A stretch of DNA of 64,000 nucleotides, from positions 11,957,001-12,021,000 of the forward strand of contig NC_083511.1 of the NCBI RefSeq assembly GCF_032362555.1, given 5' to 3'. The notes beneath the pieces are model-generated. The model saw nothing but the letters and a program-made list of their open reading frames with translations. It ran no database searches and was not told the DNA's origin. Shown one piece after another: positions 1-17,900 of the stretch. Made by a program: the position numbers and the translations under genes. The stretch is from Amyelois transitella. Its lineage: Eukaryota; Arthropoda; Insecta; Lepidoptera; Pyralidae. Every line of letters starts with the position of its first letter. The first letter of the stretch is position 1.

Positions 1-108
1 GTTTTTTACCGAATTTTACCAGGGTAAAATTACCGATTTACATCCCTAGTTGGAAGTCGCAAAGTAGAAATATAGTGAGGTGGAGAGTGGACGCGGTCAG
101 AGGAGTAC

Positions 109-5600
<5,492 letters not shown>

Positions 5601-6345
5601 TTTCAGGTCACCTTCGGCTCTGTGAAATTAATTGAACAATGTAAGTACCTATTTAATAATGATAACATACGAACTTTTAATAAAATGCATTTTATTGAAA
5701 TATTGTCTACTTACAGCGAAGGAAATGTTATTTACACTAGAAAGAAATCGAAAAACAGTACGCACTCGTTACGCTACAACTAAAATACCAAAAATAATGA
5801 CTAATCAAATTATCCACCGGCAGAACAGCAAGAATTGTTGTTCGATTTGATTTGATTTTTTGCTTTGCTTTGCGTTTTTTCTGTCAAACCAAATGTCAAA
5901 CTTCAAACCATTTGACAGTTGACGACGAAACGGAACGGACCACAACGGTATAATATTTATTTATATGTATGGACAGTATATTTAGCTCAGACAGGGTACT
6001 ATTTAGTTTGCGAACGTGACCACCAGACACGCACGAACTGCGATTCGAACAATGATTCACATTCGATAACTCAATAGAATCGATTTTGTTGAGTTAATAT
6101 TTTTTAGTGGGCTCAATTATCTAAAAAATATGATGCTCAGGGTGAGGAAGTTTCTACTAATGATTTTGTATCGGGTAGCGATGATTCGGCTCGACCGCCA
6201 CCAAAGGGAAGATCTTCCGCCAGGCTAGGTGTTATGCCTGGGGAACCGCGGCTCCACCGATATTGTGTCGGAGGTTGTATTTATGCTCCAATCCATGAAA
6301 TTTTTGCTGCTATTGGTTAAGCGCGTCAATTTCTTCGCGATGATT
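5601..6345. other. 5' flank of the protease gene plus an S5 repeat
   Basis: The first about 350 bp upstream of the minus-strand protease ATG should hold its 5' UTR and promoter; I see no clear TATA box. From about 6150 to 6345 there is a repeat (S5) with the blocks GGAAGATCTTCCGCCAGGCT, AGGTGTTATGCCTGGGGAAC and GTGTCGGAGGTTGTA. The same blocks recur near 27655-27800 (plus) and 55025-55215 (minus). No coding region is seen. Confidence 0.5.
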
Positions 6346-6353
6346 GACAGTAG

Positions 6354-7006
6354 TAGGGATGTGACATTGCTGTAAAAAAATCGATTTTTATATAATCGAT
6401 TTATTTTTCAAGTATGAAAAATCGATTAACAAATAATCGATTTTTCTTAAGAAAATAATCGATTTTATTATATTGATAGATTATTTCCTAATTTTTCAAT
6501 TTATGTCAAAATAAACGCCATATACATTAAATCAACAGATTTATTCATTAAAAATAAACAACAGAAACAGTAAGTTCTTATATAATCAACACAAGTTTAA
6601 GTTTTTAACAATCAAGTTTGAAAAATGAAGTTTCAGCAACGCATAATGAATAAAATATCAACCGAATGTCGGTAAAATACTGTTCATCGACTAATTCCAT
6701 CTAGAGAATGTTTGATTAAATTAATCATCTAAACTGTTTTAAGAGCACAGAAAGAATGCACAGATGGCGTTAATGTAATATTATGGAGCTATGATATGAT
6801 ATGGTATTCTTTGGCAGTTCACGTTCCGGGCTCCAAGCCAGAAGACAAAAACGTAATGTCGGAGTGCATTTATTGTATGATTATAAAAATCGATTTTTAA
6901 TCGATTATTAATTAAAAAAAAATCACGTATAAAAATCGATTTTTACTTTAAAAAAATCGAGTTTTAATCGATTTTTTCCATAATCGATTTTTTTTTCACA
7001 TTCCTA
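6354..7006. mobile_element. hAT-type MITE, copy 1 (653 bp)
   Basis: Terminal inverted repeats TAGGGATGTGA / TCACATTCCTA are bounded by a perfect 8-bp target duplication GACAGTAG (6346-6353 and 7007-7014). Subterminal regions are packed with ATCGAT-containing repeats. There is no transposase ORF. An 8-bp TSD with TAGGG-type ends is characteristic of hAT elements. Confidence 0.88.
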
Positions 7007-7102
7007 GACAGTAGTTGTTTTGATTGGATGTTGTGACGAGTGGCGTAGAGATGTCGCCACAATTATTTCTGAGTTTTTATAAATATTTCATTGATAACTG
7101 AT

Positions 7103-8236
7103 TAGGGATGTGACATTGCTGACAAAAAATCGATTTTTATCTAATCGATTTATTTTTTAAGTATGAAAAATCGATTAATAAATAATCGATTTTTCTTAAG
7201 AAAATAATCGATTTTATTATATTAATAGATTTTTTCCTAATTTTTCAATTAATGTCAAAATAAACGCTATACAAGGTGACTTTAAATTCAACTGCATAAA
7301 TTTAACTGTTAAGTGTACTCATCTAAAGGATATTTAAAAACGTTAAAAGAAAAATATCGGTTCATAATTAAATATATAAACTACGAAAAAAAAAATAATT
7401 GCTATCGTGCAATTTGATAGGATTTTAATCTCAATGTAATGGAATTTAGGTTGAATGTCGCAATACGCTATGGCCATGCGGAGTTCAGTAGATAGCGTAA
7501 AGGGTTAGTAACCATTTCGCACTGTGAATCTTGACTTGATCTTGATACTAGAAAAATAATTTATTTTTCAGACATTTATTTACATGTTTAGTTTTTTTTT
7601 TGTAGTATTAATAAAGCGTGTGACGTAGTTTTAAAGGGTTTTTTAAATGTGAAAAAGATGACGTTTAATTTAAATAAAAATAGGCTCAAACGGCTCAGAA
7701 GCATGGTATAGTCTATGTTTAAAAGGATGCAGTTGTTTTAAATGTCACCCTGTATACATAATATCAATAGATTTATTCATTAAAAAAGATATTCATGAAA
7801 CAGAAACAGTAAGTTCTTATATAATCAACACAAATAAAAGTTTTTACCAATCAAGTTTGAAAAATGAAGTTTCAGCAACGAATAATGAATAACATATCAA
7901 CCGAATGTCGGTAAAATACTGTTCATCAACTAACTCCATCTAGAGATTTTTTTAATTAAATGAATCATCTAAACTGCAAAAGCACAGAAAGAATGCACAG
8001 ATGGCGTAATTGTAATATTATGGAGCTATGATAGTATTCTTTGTCAGTTGGCGTTCCGGGCTCCAAGCCAGAAGACAAAAACGTAATGTCGGAGTGCATT
8101 TATTGCATAATTATAAAAATCGATTTTTAATCGATTATTAATTTTAAAAAAATCACTCATAAAAATCGATTTTTACTTTTAAAAAATCGATTTTTAATCG
8201 ATTTTTTCCATAATCGATTTTTTTTTCACATTCCTA
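7103..8236. mobile_element. hAT-type MITE, copy 2 (1134 bp, with nested insertion)
   Basis: Same element as 6354-7006: same ends, shared interior (AGTTCTTATATAATCAACAC, CCGAATGTCGGTAAAATACTG). It has its own perfect 8-bp TSD TAACTGAT (7095-7102 and 8237-8244). It is 481 bp longer than copy 1, and the extra length is accounted for by a nested element at 7272-7752. Confidence 0.88.
7272..7752. mobile_element. Tc1/mariner-like MITE nested in hAT MITE copy 2
   Basis: Ends TA-CAAGGTGACTTTAAA ... TTAAATGTCACCCTG-TA are inverted repeats flanked by TA (7270-7271, 7753-7754). Removing it plus one TA restores the layout of copy 1 (653 bp). No transposase ORF is present. TA duplication points to the Tc1/mariner group; the exact family is not determined. 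Confidence 0.75.
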
Positions 8237-8243
8237 TAACTGA

Positions 8244-8605
8244 TGCTCTTACGGTCTGCGAAAACATGACGAAACCCACACATTCAGACATAAATGGATG
8301 TGAAACCATGATCCAATATCGGTCAATTTCCCCTACATGTGTTGTGGAGTGATGGAGGCTATGAAAACCTGTGCTGTGATGGAAATTTTAGTTTCATCGT
8401 CCAAACATGATGTAAAAAAATCACCTAAAAGTAAATGTCAATATTAACAGTGCCGTGTGGTAACCATTACTTAAGAACAAATTACGGTTTGGTTCCCCTG
8501 CAAAGGTTGCAAAAGTCGTCCAATCCATGATTCATGATCAAAAGCATACCCCCGGCTCCTCTCCAGAGTGGTGAGGATGCAACCGGGAGGAAGAAGTGAT
8601 TCTTG
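8244..8605 (+). repeat. S1 SINE remnant, disrupted
   Basis: Starts GATGCTCTTACGG and continues with CCATGATCCAATA. After an unrelated stretch it resumes with CCCCTGCAAAGGTTGC, CATACCCCCGGCTCCTCTCC and GTGAGGATGCAACCGGGAGG. The order is that of family S1 on the plus strand. Confidence 0.6.
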
Positions 8606-8608
8606 GCA

Positions 8609-8840
8609 CCAATATAAAAAAGAATAAGACCACTCCATCTGTTTTTCAAGGGATAGGGTTTTTAAACTTGGGGTTCTTCTTTTAGGCGATTAGCTAGCAA
8701 CCTGTCACTATTTGAATCTCAATTCTATCAGCGGAACGTAGGCCACGTTCCGCTGATAGAATTGAGAATCAGTCTATCAAGACTGCTGGTTTTGTCTACT
8801 CCATAAGGGATATAGACGTGATCATATGAATAAATGAATG
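8609..8840 (+). repeat. S2 copy containing a 51-bp perfect palindrome
   Basis: S2 body from GGCACCAATA through TTTTAGGCGATTAGCTAGCAACCTGTCAC to GGGATATAGACGTGATCATATG. In place of the usual AAGCCAAATAGCTGAACGTGG segment it has a perfect inverted repeat (8717-8739 and 8745-8767, 5-nt loop AGGCC). Confidence 0.7.
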
Positions 8841-11770
8841 AACTATAATACAAAAAAAGACGACATCCATAAATCAAAAGAATAAACAAGGGACTATTTA
8901 GTGCAATGCAATCTCAATATAGTGCAGTAAAAACCAATAGATTTATTTAACACATAATTTGTTTAATAATTATAAAGATTTTATATACAATTTACATATG
9001 TACACTTAGGCTTACTATCTAAGGACGGCTTAGGTACATTTCAGATATACCTAAAAAACCTTACAGATATAATGATATTTGACAACAATAGTCACTGGGG
9101 TCCGTAATATAATTTGAAAGCCGTTTCAACTTTACCCCAGGCCTTAATTGGGCAATATATTATATTTCTCACATCAGCTATTAGTGTAATCTATAAAAAT
9201 ATAGTACATTTGTATTTCAAATCCATAACAAGAAATGAGTCAGAAATGTTTTTTTTACGTTTAGTTAACACAATTTTATTCAATTATATTAATTCATGAT
9301 CAATTTGTAACAAGTAAATTATTAATACTTTATGTACTAGTAATTAAGACATTTAATTTTGATTTAGCACCAAGAAGAAAGAACGTAGGATTATTATATT
9401 TGTTAGTTAAAATGGTTCTTAATAGTTTATGACTTACGACAAAATAATTTGTTTCTAGATTAATTCTATTGTTTTTACCAAGAGAGCTCCTCTCCGGAGA
9501 GGGAACTAACGCCAGAAGAAAAAGTATAAAAACAAGGTTCTCACTAAGAGTTATACTATTTACCAAAGAATCTGCTAAACCTACAACAACCATCTTATTA
9601 TCTAAACCGAACGTTTCAGGTCCTTTGGTACCATGTGTAACTTCAGACTTCGGACAAATTTACCGTTCACGAACCTTGATAAGGATTATCTTGCTTCTTT
9701 TCTATTTTTTCGGTCAACCGTAAAGATAGAAAAAGATAGGAGATAGAGGTCAACGTTCGGGAATATGTTTAAGATTAATTAGCGTGCAAAGTTTTGGTCA
9801 GAAATTCTCACTGGTGTCGTAGAAGTTACAAAATACACAATTATGTAAAAAGATGCTTAAATACTAAAATATAAATGATACAATAAATCATAGGTACTCT
9901 TTAATGAGATAAGGGCCATTTCATCGTAAACTAGCTGTTACCCGCAGATTCGCACGCGCGAATTTAGCGTCACCTACACGAGTGAATTATAAGTCACATA
10001 TATACAAATAAAGAATACCTACAAAATTTTTCGGAAATCCCCCGAGAACTAGTTTTACCGGCATGAAAATTACGCTATATCCTTCACCACATTCTTATTA
10101 TATTTAAGAACTAGCTGTCCTGGTTAACGTTGTTTTGCCATATAAATATTTTTTAAATAATTTCTAGTCAAAAAAAACTGTTAAGGGTGGACAACCCTTA
10201 TCACTAAGGGGTATGAAAAAAGATGTTGGTCGATTCTCTGACCTACTCAATATGCTCACAAAATTTCATGAGAGCAATTTTGGAGGAGTACGGGAACGAA
10301 CATTGTGACACGAGAATTTTATATATTAAATTTCAATTTCAAGATCGGTACAGTAGACAGCGCGTGAAGAGGGAACAAACAAACATATAAAGTTACTTTC
10401 GGATTTTAAATGTTGCTTGGGACGAGTGCCGGTCTATTGTACAATTTGTGATTGTAACATTGCACACTGGACCCGCCATAATTAAAGGAAATATTTTATT
10501 TAACATACAAAAACTTGATTCATATTTATCATTTCCACAAATCATTTTTATTTATATAAAAATAATTTAGTTTTGGTATAAGATTTTACTTGTTACCTAA
10601 TTGATGAAAATACTATATTTTCCATGATTAACTTAGTACTTCTGTACTGTAACCACCACACGATTTGTCTTTAAACCTATAAAATATTAACTAATTGTTT
10701 TAAATCCAATATAAACACAAAATAATATATTAATACTTCAAAATAGGAAAAAATTTGCTACTAATGTAGTTTAAAAAAAGAGGCCCTTAAAAACCATAAT
10801 AAAGGTGCCCATACCAATTTACATTGGATACAATTTCAGGAAGAGTTCTTGCATATTAGTAAATGATTAAGCATCAATTCAATAAAATATAAAACAGAAT
10901 ATTATGTAACTAAATACATAGAATATGAGAATTGACTTGTATATTTATTAAATTTTATTACAATAATGTGAAATCTTTTGCTACCAGACACACAAACAGA
11001 TGATATTGACCTGAAACTAAATTATTGTATTTAAATTCTCTTATCAAGTGACCGGGTTGTTCCAGACTTAGTTCAGAAACAGTTGTGGAAAAACTTACTG
11101 TAGAAACAGAACATACCTAAAGTATATCTATTATTATGACTTTTAAAACGAAGTCAAACTTCTAAATATTCTCTCTTAATTAAATATATCTCTCTGTACA
11201 GATGTACACATAAATTACACAAACGACAAACCACAGAAATATAACCAACCAGGAAATTCAACTCAAAAATATATCTGTACAAGACAATGACCTCAAATTA
11301 CATTGTGACTTTCAATCTTGCACATCAGGCCAATTAGAAAGAAGCAGAATTTTTCAATACCTAATCAAGTGTCTTTCTAATTTGGTTATATTTCTATGTA
11401 ACAGACCATTGTATCCTTTGTACCAAATTTTATAATTTATAATGTTTATTTCAGCTGCAATTTCGGTGATAAAGTATAATCTGTATAGCATATGGATTAA
11501 ATTAACTTTTTTTTGAGGCAAATTTCACTCAATTTCAATGTAATTTTTATAAAAAACATTTCATTTTGGTGTGTGATTCTTACAATCAGTTCAATCTATA
11601 GTTACTTTATGATTAGACGTATCCCATCAAAGACTTCCGAAAATATTAGAATACATGCAATTTGAATAGGCACTCAACCTTTGATTTGCGACAAAAATAC
11701 ATTCAGATTTAAAATTTTTACTTATATATATATTAGTTATATATATTAGTCTTTGCTCGACCTGGTCGAT
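8841..11770. other. AT-rich intergenic DNA without convincing genes
   Basis: Several open frames of 60-90 codons occur here (for example 9114-9299 and 9469-9723). They lack coding character, splice context and recognisable motifs. Around 9936-10150 there are ACTAGCTGTTACCCGC-type sequences that resemble the 3' ends of common non-LTR-derived repeats. The right end probably includes the 3' UTR of the condensin gene. Confidence 0.5.
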
Positions 11771-11776
11771 TTTATT
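11771..11776 (-). terminator. Candidate polyadenylation signal of Cap-H2
   Basis: AATAAA on the minus strand (TTTATT on the plus strand), about 195 bp downstream of the Cap-H2 stop codon. It is the nearest good match I saw; use is inferred. Confidence 0.4.
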
Positions 11777-11971
11777 CACTATTTCACATCACTAGCATCC
11801 TATTGCGATAGTTCACTTTGATAAAAATATTTCACCCGCAAAAGTTCAAGAGATCATTCCATTTGTCCTTGGGTTAAGCTCTATTATACGGTAAATATGT
11901 ACTTATTCCTAGTCTCCAGACTAGAGTTGTTGGTATAATGCGGTGCTGGGATCACTGTCTGCAGCAGGCAG

Positions 11972-14900
11972 TCACGTGCTGCGTACGGGCGCGACGCCGT
12001 CCGCCTCGGCGGCGGCGGCGGCGGCCTCCAGCTGGCGGCGCGCGCCCGACACCAGCCGCACCGAGAACGAGCTCAGCTCCAGGGGCGCGCCTTGGATTAT
12101 TTCCACGTTGCCAGAGTTAGCCTGTCAATTAACAATCACTTACTTTTCTCAATTTGGGGCTAGTTCAATTATTTATTTATTCACATAACTTATATGCAAG
12201 CAATGGACTCAAATCTGAGGATACTGTGGAAAGTACAAAGCGGACAAAGTAGGAAGATTTCGTCAAAAGATTTTGATAGATTCGTGTCATTTGTCATCTA
12301 TAATATAAAAATGAATCGCTAAATGTGATGGTAAGCGCATAACTCAAGAACGCCTGGACAATTTGGCCGATTCTTTTTTTTTATATTCGTCGAAGCTCAT
12401 GGATGGTTTTTACGGCGAAAAAATACCAAATAATTTCCTAAAAAAACCTTAAAAACAGTCTTTTTCTTTATCCCATACAAACGTTTTCTAACTAACACGT
12501 ACAGTCAATTTGAGCTTTATTGCTAATGTATAAAGTTCACTGTTGTCTAAGTAATGTAGGTCTGATAGATAGGAACAAAAAACTGTCATATTACAAATCT
12601 TTTTGACAGAACGAAGTCTGTCGGGTCCGCTAGTTTATAATAAAACTTATACATACATATATATAGTCACATCTGTATCTGGGTAAACAGAGCTCTAGAA
12701 TATCTATACAATTGAGCTATATAGGAGCTCACCAAGAACAGAGTAGCCAGGAAGAGGCCGGAAACGTCATGTTCCGCCGCGGCTTCGGCGCGCAGCACGC
12801 TGGCGAAGGGCCGGCCGTCGCCGGGCGGCAGGCGCGCCAGCAGCCGCCCGGCCAGCGCCCTGACGTCGAACACGCGCGCCTCGCCCGCCGCCGCCCGCTG
12901 CAGCACGCCGCGCTGCCACTCCGACCACGCGTCCGACTCGCTCTCGCACTGGAAATTGTTTACAATGGTTTCAATAATCCATGTCTTGTCATCTTTATCA
13001 TATTGCACTTAAATTCTATCAACACTAATGGCACAATTAACAACATATTAAGTTACCCAAATTGACTTATATTACCATGGTAAGTTCCGTGCAGTGTGAC
13101 TTAACATGTAGTTGACTGTACGTCTTTTTTACAGATCTGATAGTCCACTGTGCTATATTATTCTGAGTTTTTTTAAGATTTTAATGCAAAAAAACTTATA
13201 GGGCTTTATCATTTACGTGGTTTATAATAATCCAACTAATATTTTGAATACAATAGTAAGTTTATTAGTTTTTTTGTTACCTATTCACAGGGTATCTACT
13301 TAATTTTCTTCAAATATCACATACATAGAATTAAGGGTCTGGAGAAGGACATAGGTAATCTTCATCATAAAACCTATAGATCTCGTGTGATTTGTGAAAA
13401 ACCTGTTTTCTTAGTGTTAAATTTGGCGTTTTTGTGTAGATCGATATTTGCGTGCTAAAATTTGCTAATTAGACTAAGATGTGTATAATAATAATAAATT
13501 CACGCTGACGAAGCTGCGGGTAAAAGCTATTACTATATAGAACTCGCATGAGGCGAAGCGACACGCTCGCTAGAAGTTGTGACACCTGTATGTGCGTGTG
13601 GGAATGGTCGCCGGCGCGCGAGCCGTCGGAGTCCCCGGAGGAGGACTGGTCGAAGAAGCCGTCGTCGTCGCTGTCGGGCTCCGCCGTCAGCCGCGGCCGC
13701 TCCGCCGCGCTCCAGCCCGGGAACCCTGCCGGACAGACGCGCCATTATATTGTCTTATTACAGAAGAATGAAAATAGCTTATAACTTCCAAAAAAAGAGA
13801 AATCTGAATTCTATCATTAAGCCAAATAGCTGAACGTGGCCATTCAGTCTTTTCAGGACTGTTGGCTCTGTCTACCCCGCAAGGGATATAGACGGGACCA
13901 TATGTATGTAAAAAAGAGAACCGCCTCTAATCGATATCCTACGTTTTGGAAAGTTGAAATTCTAAAACCTTCTCCAAAGTGTAACAAACAATTTCGTAAA
14001 AACCGCATCAAAATCTCTTCAATGTAACTTGGGATAATCGCGAACGAAAACATACATACAGGTCAAACTGAGAGCCACCTTTTTCGAAGGCGGTTTAAAA
14101 TAAGGGCACGTGCAGAGTACCGCCAACTTCATACTACCTCGATCGTACCGACGTAATTAAACGTGTGTAATTAAATAACTACACAGTTAAGCATGCCCAC
14201 AACCAACGGACTAGTGGTCGTACGACCTGTAACGCTTTTACACAACTTAACGCTTTCGGCACTAATTCTAACGATTCGATTTTTAACCTTTAATATTCAC
14301 TGATTTTTACGCAGTCTCGACGGTAAAAAGAGAAGGGTTTAAAGAGATATCTATTTTCTTGTCGATCAGTCGCTTATCTCCTGAACGCTGCACTGTTTTT
14401 GGTCAGTCAGTCGGCGCGACCGAGGTCGTACGGCAAGCTGCCCCGAACCCATATAAATTATTTTTTTTTGGAAAGTCAGAATTTGGACTTTCTCTGTATC
14501 ATGATAACTTTTTAAAATTTTTAAACAGAAAATAATGATTAAGTAGATATGAAATCTTACCGCCCGCACCACACGCAGTGGAACAATCAAACCCACGAAA
14601 ATCTGTAACAAATAATTGCGTTTGTAACATGGCTCCCGCGGTATTGTAAATGAAGATGATGTTTTTAAACTTGAGATTCTTCTTTTAGGCGATGGGCTAG
14701 CAAAGCAACCTGTCACTTGTCTCTATGAGTATGTATGCATGTATACAGTCAACTGGTTTAAACTAAGAGACAATAAGTACAAAATCTTTGAAACCCCTGA
14801 AACAGACAAGATGAAATTTAATTGAGGACAATCTCTTTTCATGATTTCATCAAGTTCCCATTACCAGATATTGATCTGATCAACTTGGGAGTTACACAAA

Positions 14901-17900
14901 AAACAGACAAATGAATAATCCTTCTTCATTAAAGTTGGTTTAAGACAAAATAGTTACCTCTAGGCTCTTCCTTGGTCTTCTTGTGTTGGTGCCTCATACT
15001 GAGAATCCTCTTGTGGCGGGCGCTCACCACGCTGCGGACCCAGGGCTCGGGCACGCCGAACTCCTGCACCATCGACAGTTTCTGACGTAACGCTGGATTG
15101 ATAAACATACATATGGAATTAATATTCACATCATCTAAAAATAATAATTTAGGACGTTATCACAGAATTAAGAGCTAGACAAGCAAACTAATGATAACAT
15201 CTTACATTCGGCCTTGATTTTTAGTTGTGAAATGGCCTACACTTCCGCACGCAATGCTATATTTAATGTAATGCATATCCATTTGTTTTAAAGTTTGCAG
15301 TATACTTCTTTATCCTGGCAAATATTTTATGGTGTCTCTGAAAAGCATTCGTTTTTTTTCTTTCATATTGACAAAGACGTTACAAAACTATAACTTAACT
15401 ATGGTCGATATCAACAGTCAACACCCTTCGCACCTTGCGATTCGCCAAATCGTTGATCATTCCCTCTCCACGTTTTTTTCCCCGAAATAGAATACTTAAT
15501 CGTAGGAAAGATGACGACACTCACCTTTACTAATCAACAATTTGATCCTCCCCACTTCTTCATCCACATTGACCTCGCATTTCCTCTTCCTTTCGGCTTT
15601 GACGACCGCCACTTCCGGGGTCATTTCTATCGCGGAGTCTAGCGTATCGTCCATCGGTTGCGGCGTGCCGGGCAGTGGGGGCAGTGGGGGGAGTAGGGGG
15701 GGCCCTCCTCCCGTGGGGGTGGAGCAGCGCGGCGGCAGGTCGGGGGGCGCGGCGGCGGCGACGGCGGCCGACAGCTCCAGCAGCGGGATGGGCCGCAGGC
15801 ACACGGCCGACGAGGACCCGTTGCCTTCCAGCTCGTCTACTAGAACCCCGTCCTAAAAATGTCATAAGTTGTCAATGAAAATGAGTCACCCACATCAGTG
15901 TATTTTTGGAGGTTGCCTTTGCAGGAATGTTAAAAGAACCTTAAACTTGCCCAGTTTTTAACATCTAAACCCAGAGGACTTTATTTTTTATCAAACTTTA
16001 AAAGTAAAGCAAAAACCACTAGTCACTAGATCTTCCTTTACTCATGTAGTTATTTAAACTCAGTTGTGGAATCCTATAGGATTCCATAGGATTCCACAAA
16101 GTAATTTAACTATTTACTGTTTCCTCACCTGTAATCTCCACGTGACATGAAAATCTGACAGCAATCCAATGGGTTCTCCTTCGTAATCCGTTAAGGGCAC
16201 GTCATTATCCGTCATGGTCCTGGGCTCCAGCTCTATGTAGATGCGCGGCAGCGTGGGCGGCGGGCGCGGCGCCGCGGGCTCCCGTGCGGCGGCCGCGCTG
16301 CGCGCCAGCTCCACGCCCTGGAAGCCCGCGGCGCCCTGCGAGGGCCCCCGCTTGCGGCGCCCGCTCGGCGTCGCTGGCTCATCGCTTGGAGTGCCCGCCA
16401 CTTCCCTGTCACAACACCATACTGGGATACAGATCACTTCATAGTATGCGACTTTCAACTGCTTGTCAGAAATCTATGATGCAATAATACAGGTAAATTT
16501 GCAGTGAATTGGGGAAAGTGATATTCTGTTGTTAATGTTACGATATACATATACAAAATATTACTATGAAGTTTGTCTGTCAAGTTTCATCTGTTTTTTT
16601 TCATCAACATTGTTGTAACAGAGTAACAAAAACTCAGCTATGAAGTATGATTATGCCTGAAACAGTAGAGTAAGGTACAGCGACTCACTGCGTGCTGGTG
16701 AGCAGCGAGTCGCTGACGTGCAGCACGCGCTGGTACAGCAGGTCCACCTTGCGGCCGTACAGGCTGGCGGAGTGCTGCAGCAGCAGCGCCAGCTCCGCGA
16801 AGTTGACGGCGGCGGGCGCGGGCTCCAGCGGCGCCTCGTCCTCGTCCGCCTCCAGGGCGTGGAGCCCCGCCTCCGTCAGGTACTCCTCCAGTAGCTACAA
16901 TTATATTATGATCATATAAACACACATACTGAAACTGGGGCGCCGAAAACGGGACCAAGTCGAGAGAGAAAAGTCCCGAAACACTGCTATGGTGGGTGCA
17001 ACCCAGGATGCACCACATGCAGAGATGAGAGACAGACTAAAACTCCTTCCTCCAATAACTTTAAGTCTATTCTCTTAAATTATGTAAACTGTCAAAAAAG
17101 CAGCTGGTCAATAAAACATTATCTAAGTGACTATAACTAGGGGCTGAGGAAATTTTCCAAAATAAAAGTATGTATTCTGAATCATTCTTCATCTAACTAT
17201 TATCAAAATTGGTCTAGAAGTTTTCTACTTTATGGATATTGATATCCTGAGAAATGAAATCTGAAAATTCCTACGGGAGCAGAGCCCCAAGCAACAAATA
17301 ATCATCATAATAATATTCTGTCATAGATTTGCTTCATTTAAACTTTCCAACAAAAGAGTATTGACTAATTACTGACTTATACCTATGTGCACAAGTAGTA
17401 GCTTTATCTCCTCTGCATATTTTTCCATTGGCAATAGACCTTGAAAATTGTCATATAACATTTTTAATTAAAAGTATGGTAAGTAGTTCATTGACCTATG
17501 ATTTCCATCGTATCTGAGTAAACAAGCACTTGACTGAATAATAACACTGTGTTTTTGAAACAGCACTTTTAAAAATTACATCTTTAAGTAAGTAACAGAC
17601 TCATTTCTAATTTATCTCAAAATTAGTTAGCATTGAAGGATGTTAGCTCCCAACAAATCTAAATAGTGCCTAATATTGAAAATAACTATACGATATTATA
17701 TAAAATAGTTTTCTTTCTAAGTCTTTTTGTATTTGACTGTACTAATGGAAAAATTTGCACAGCTGGCTGCAGGTTTGCCGGGTCATTAGACAAACAAAAT
17801 ATGGTGTTGTTGTCACCTAACTAATATGTATCATATATACATATTAGGATGACTTGTACTTAATCTGCCATGCTTGTGTCTGTTATAGGACTATGAAATA

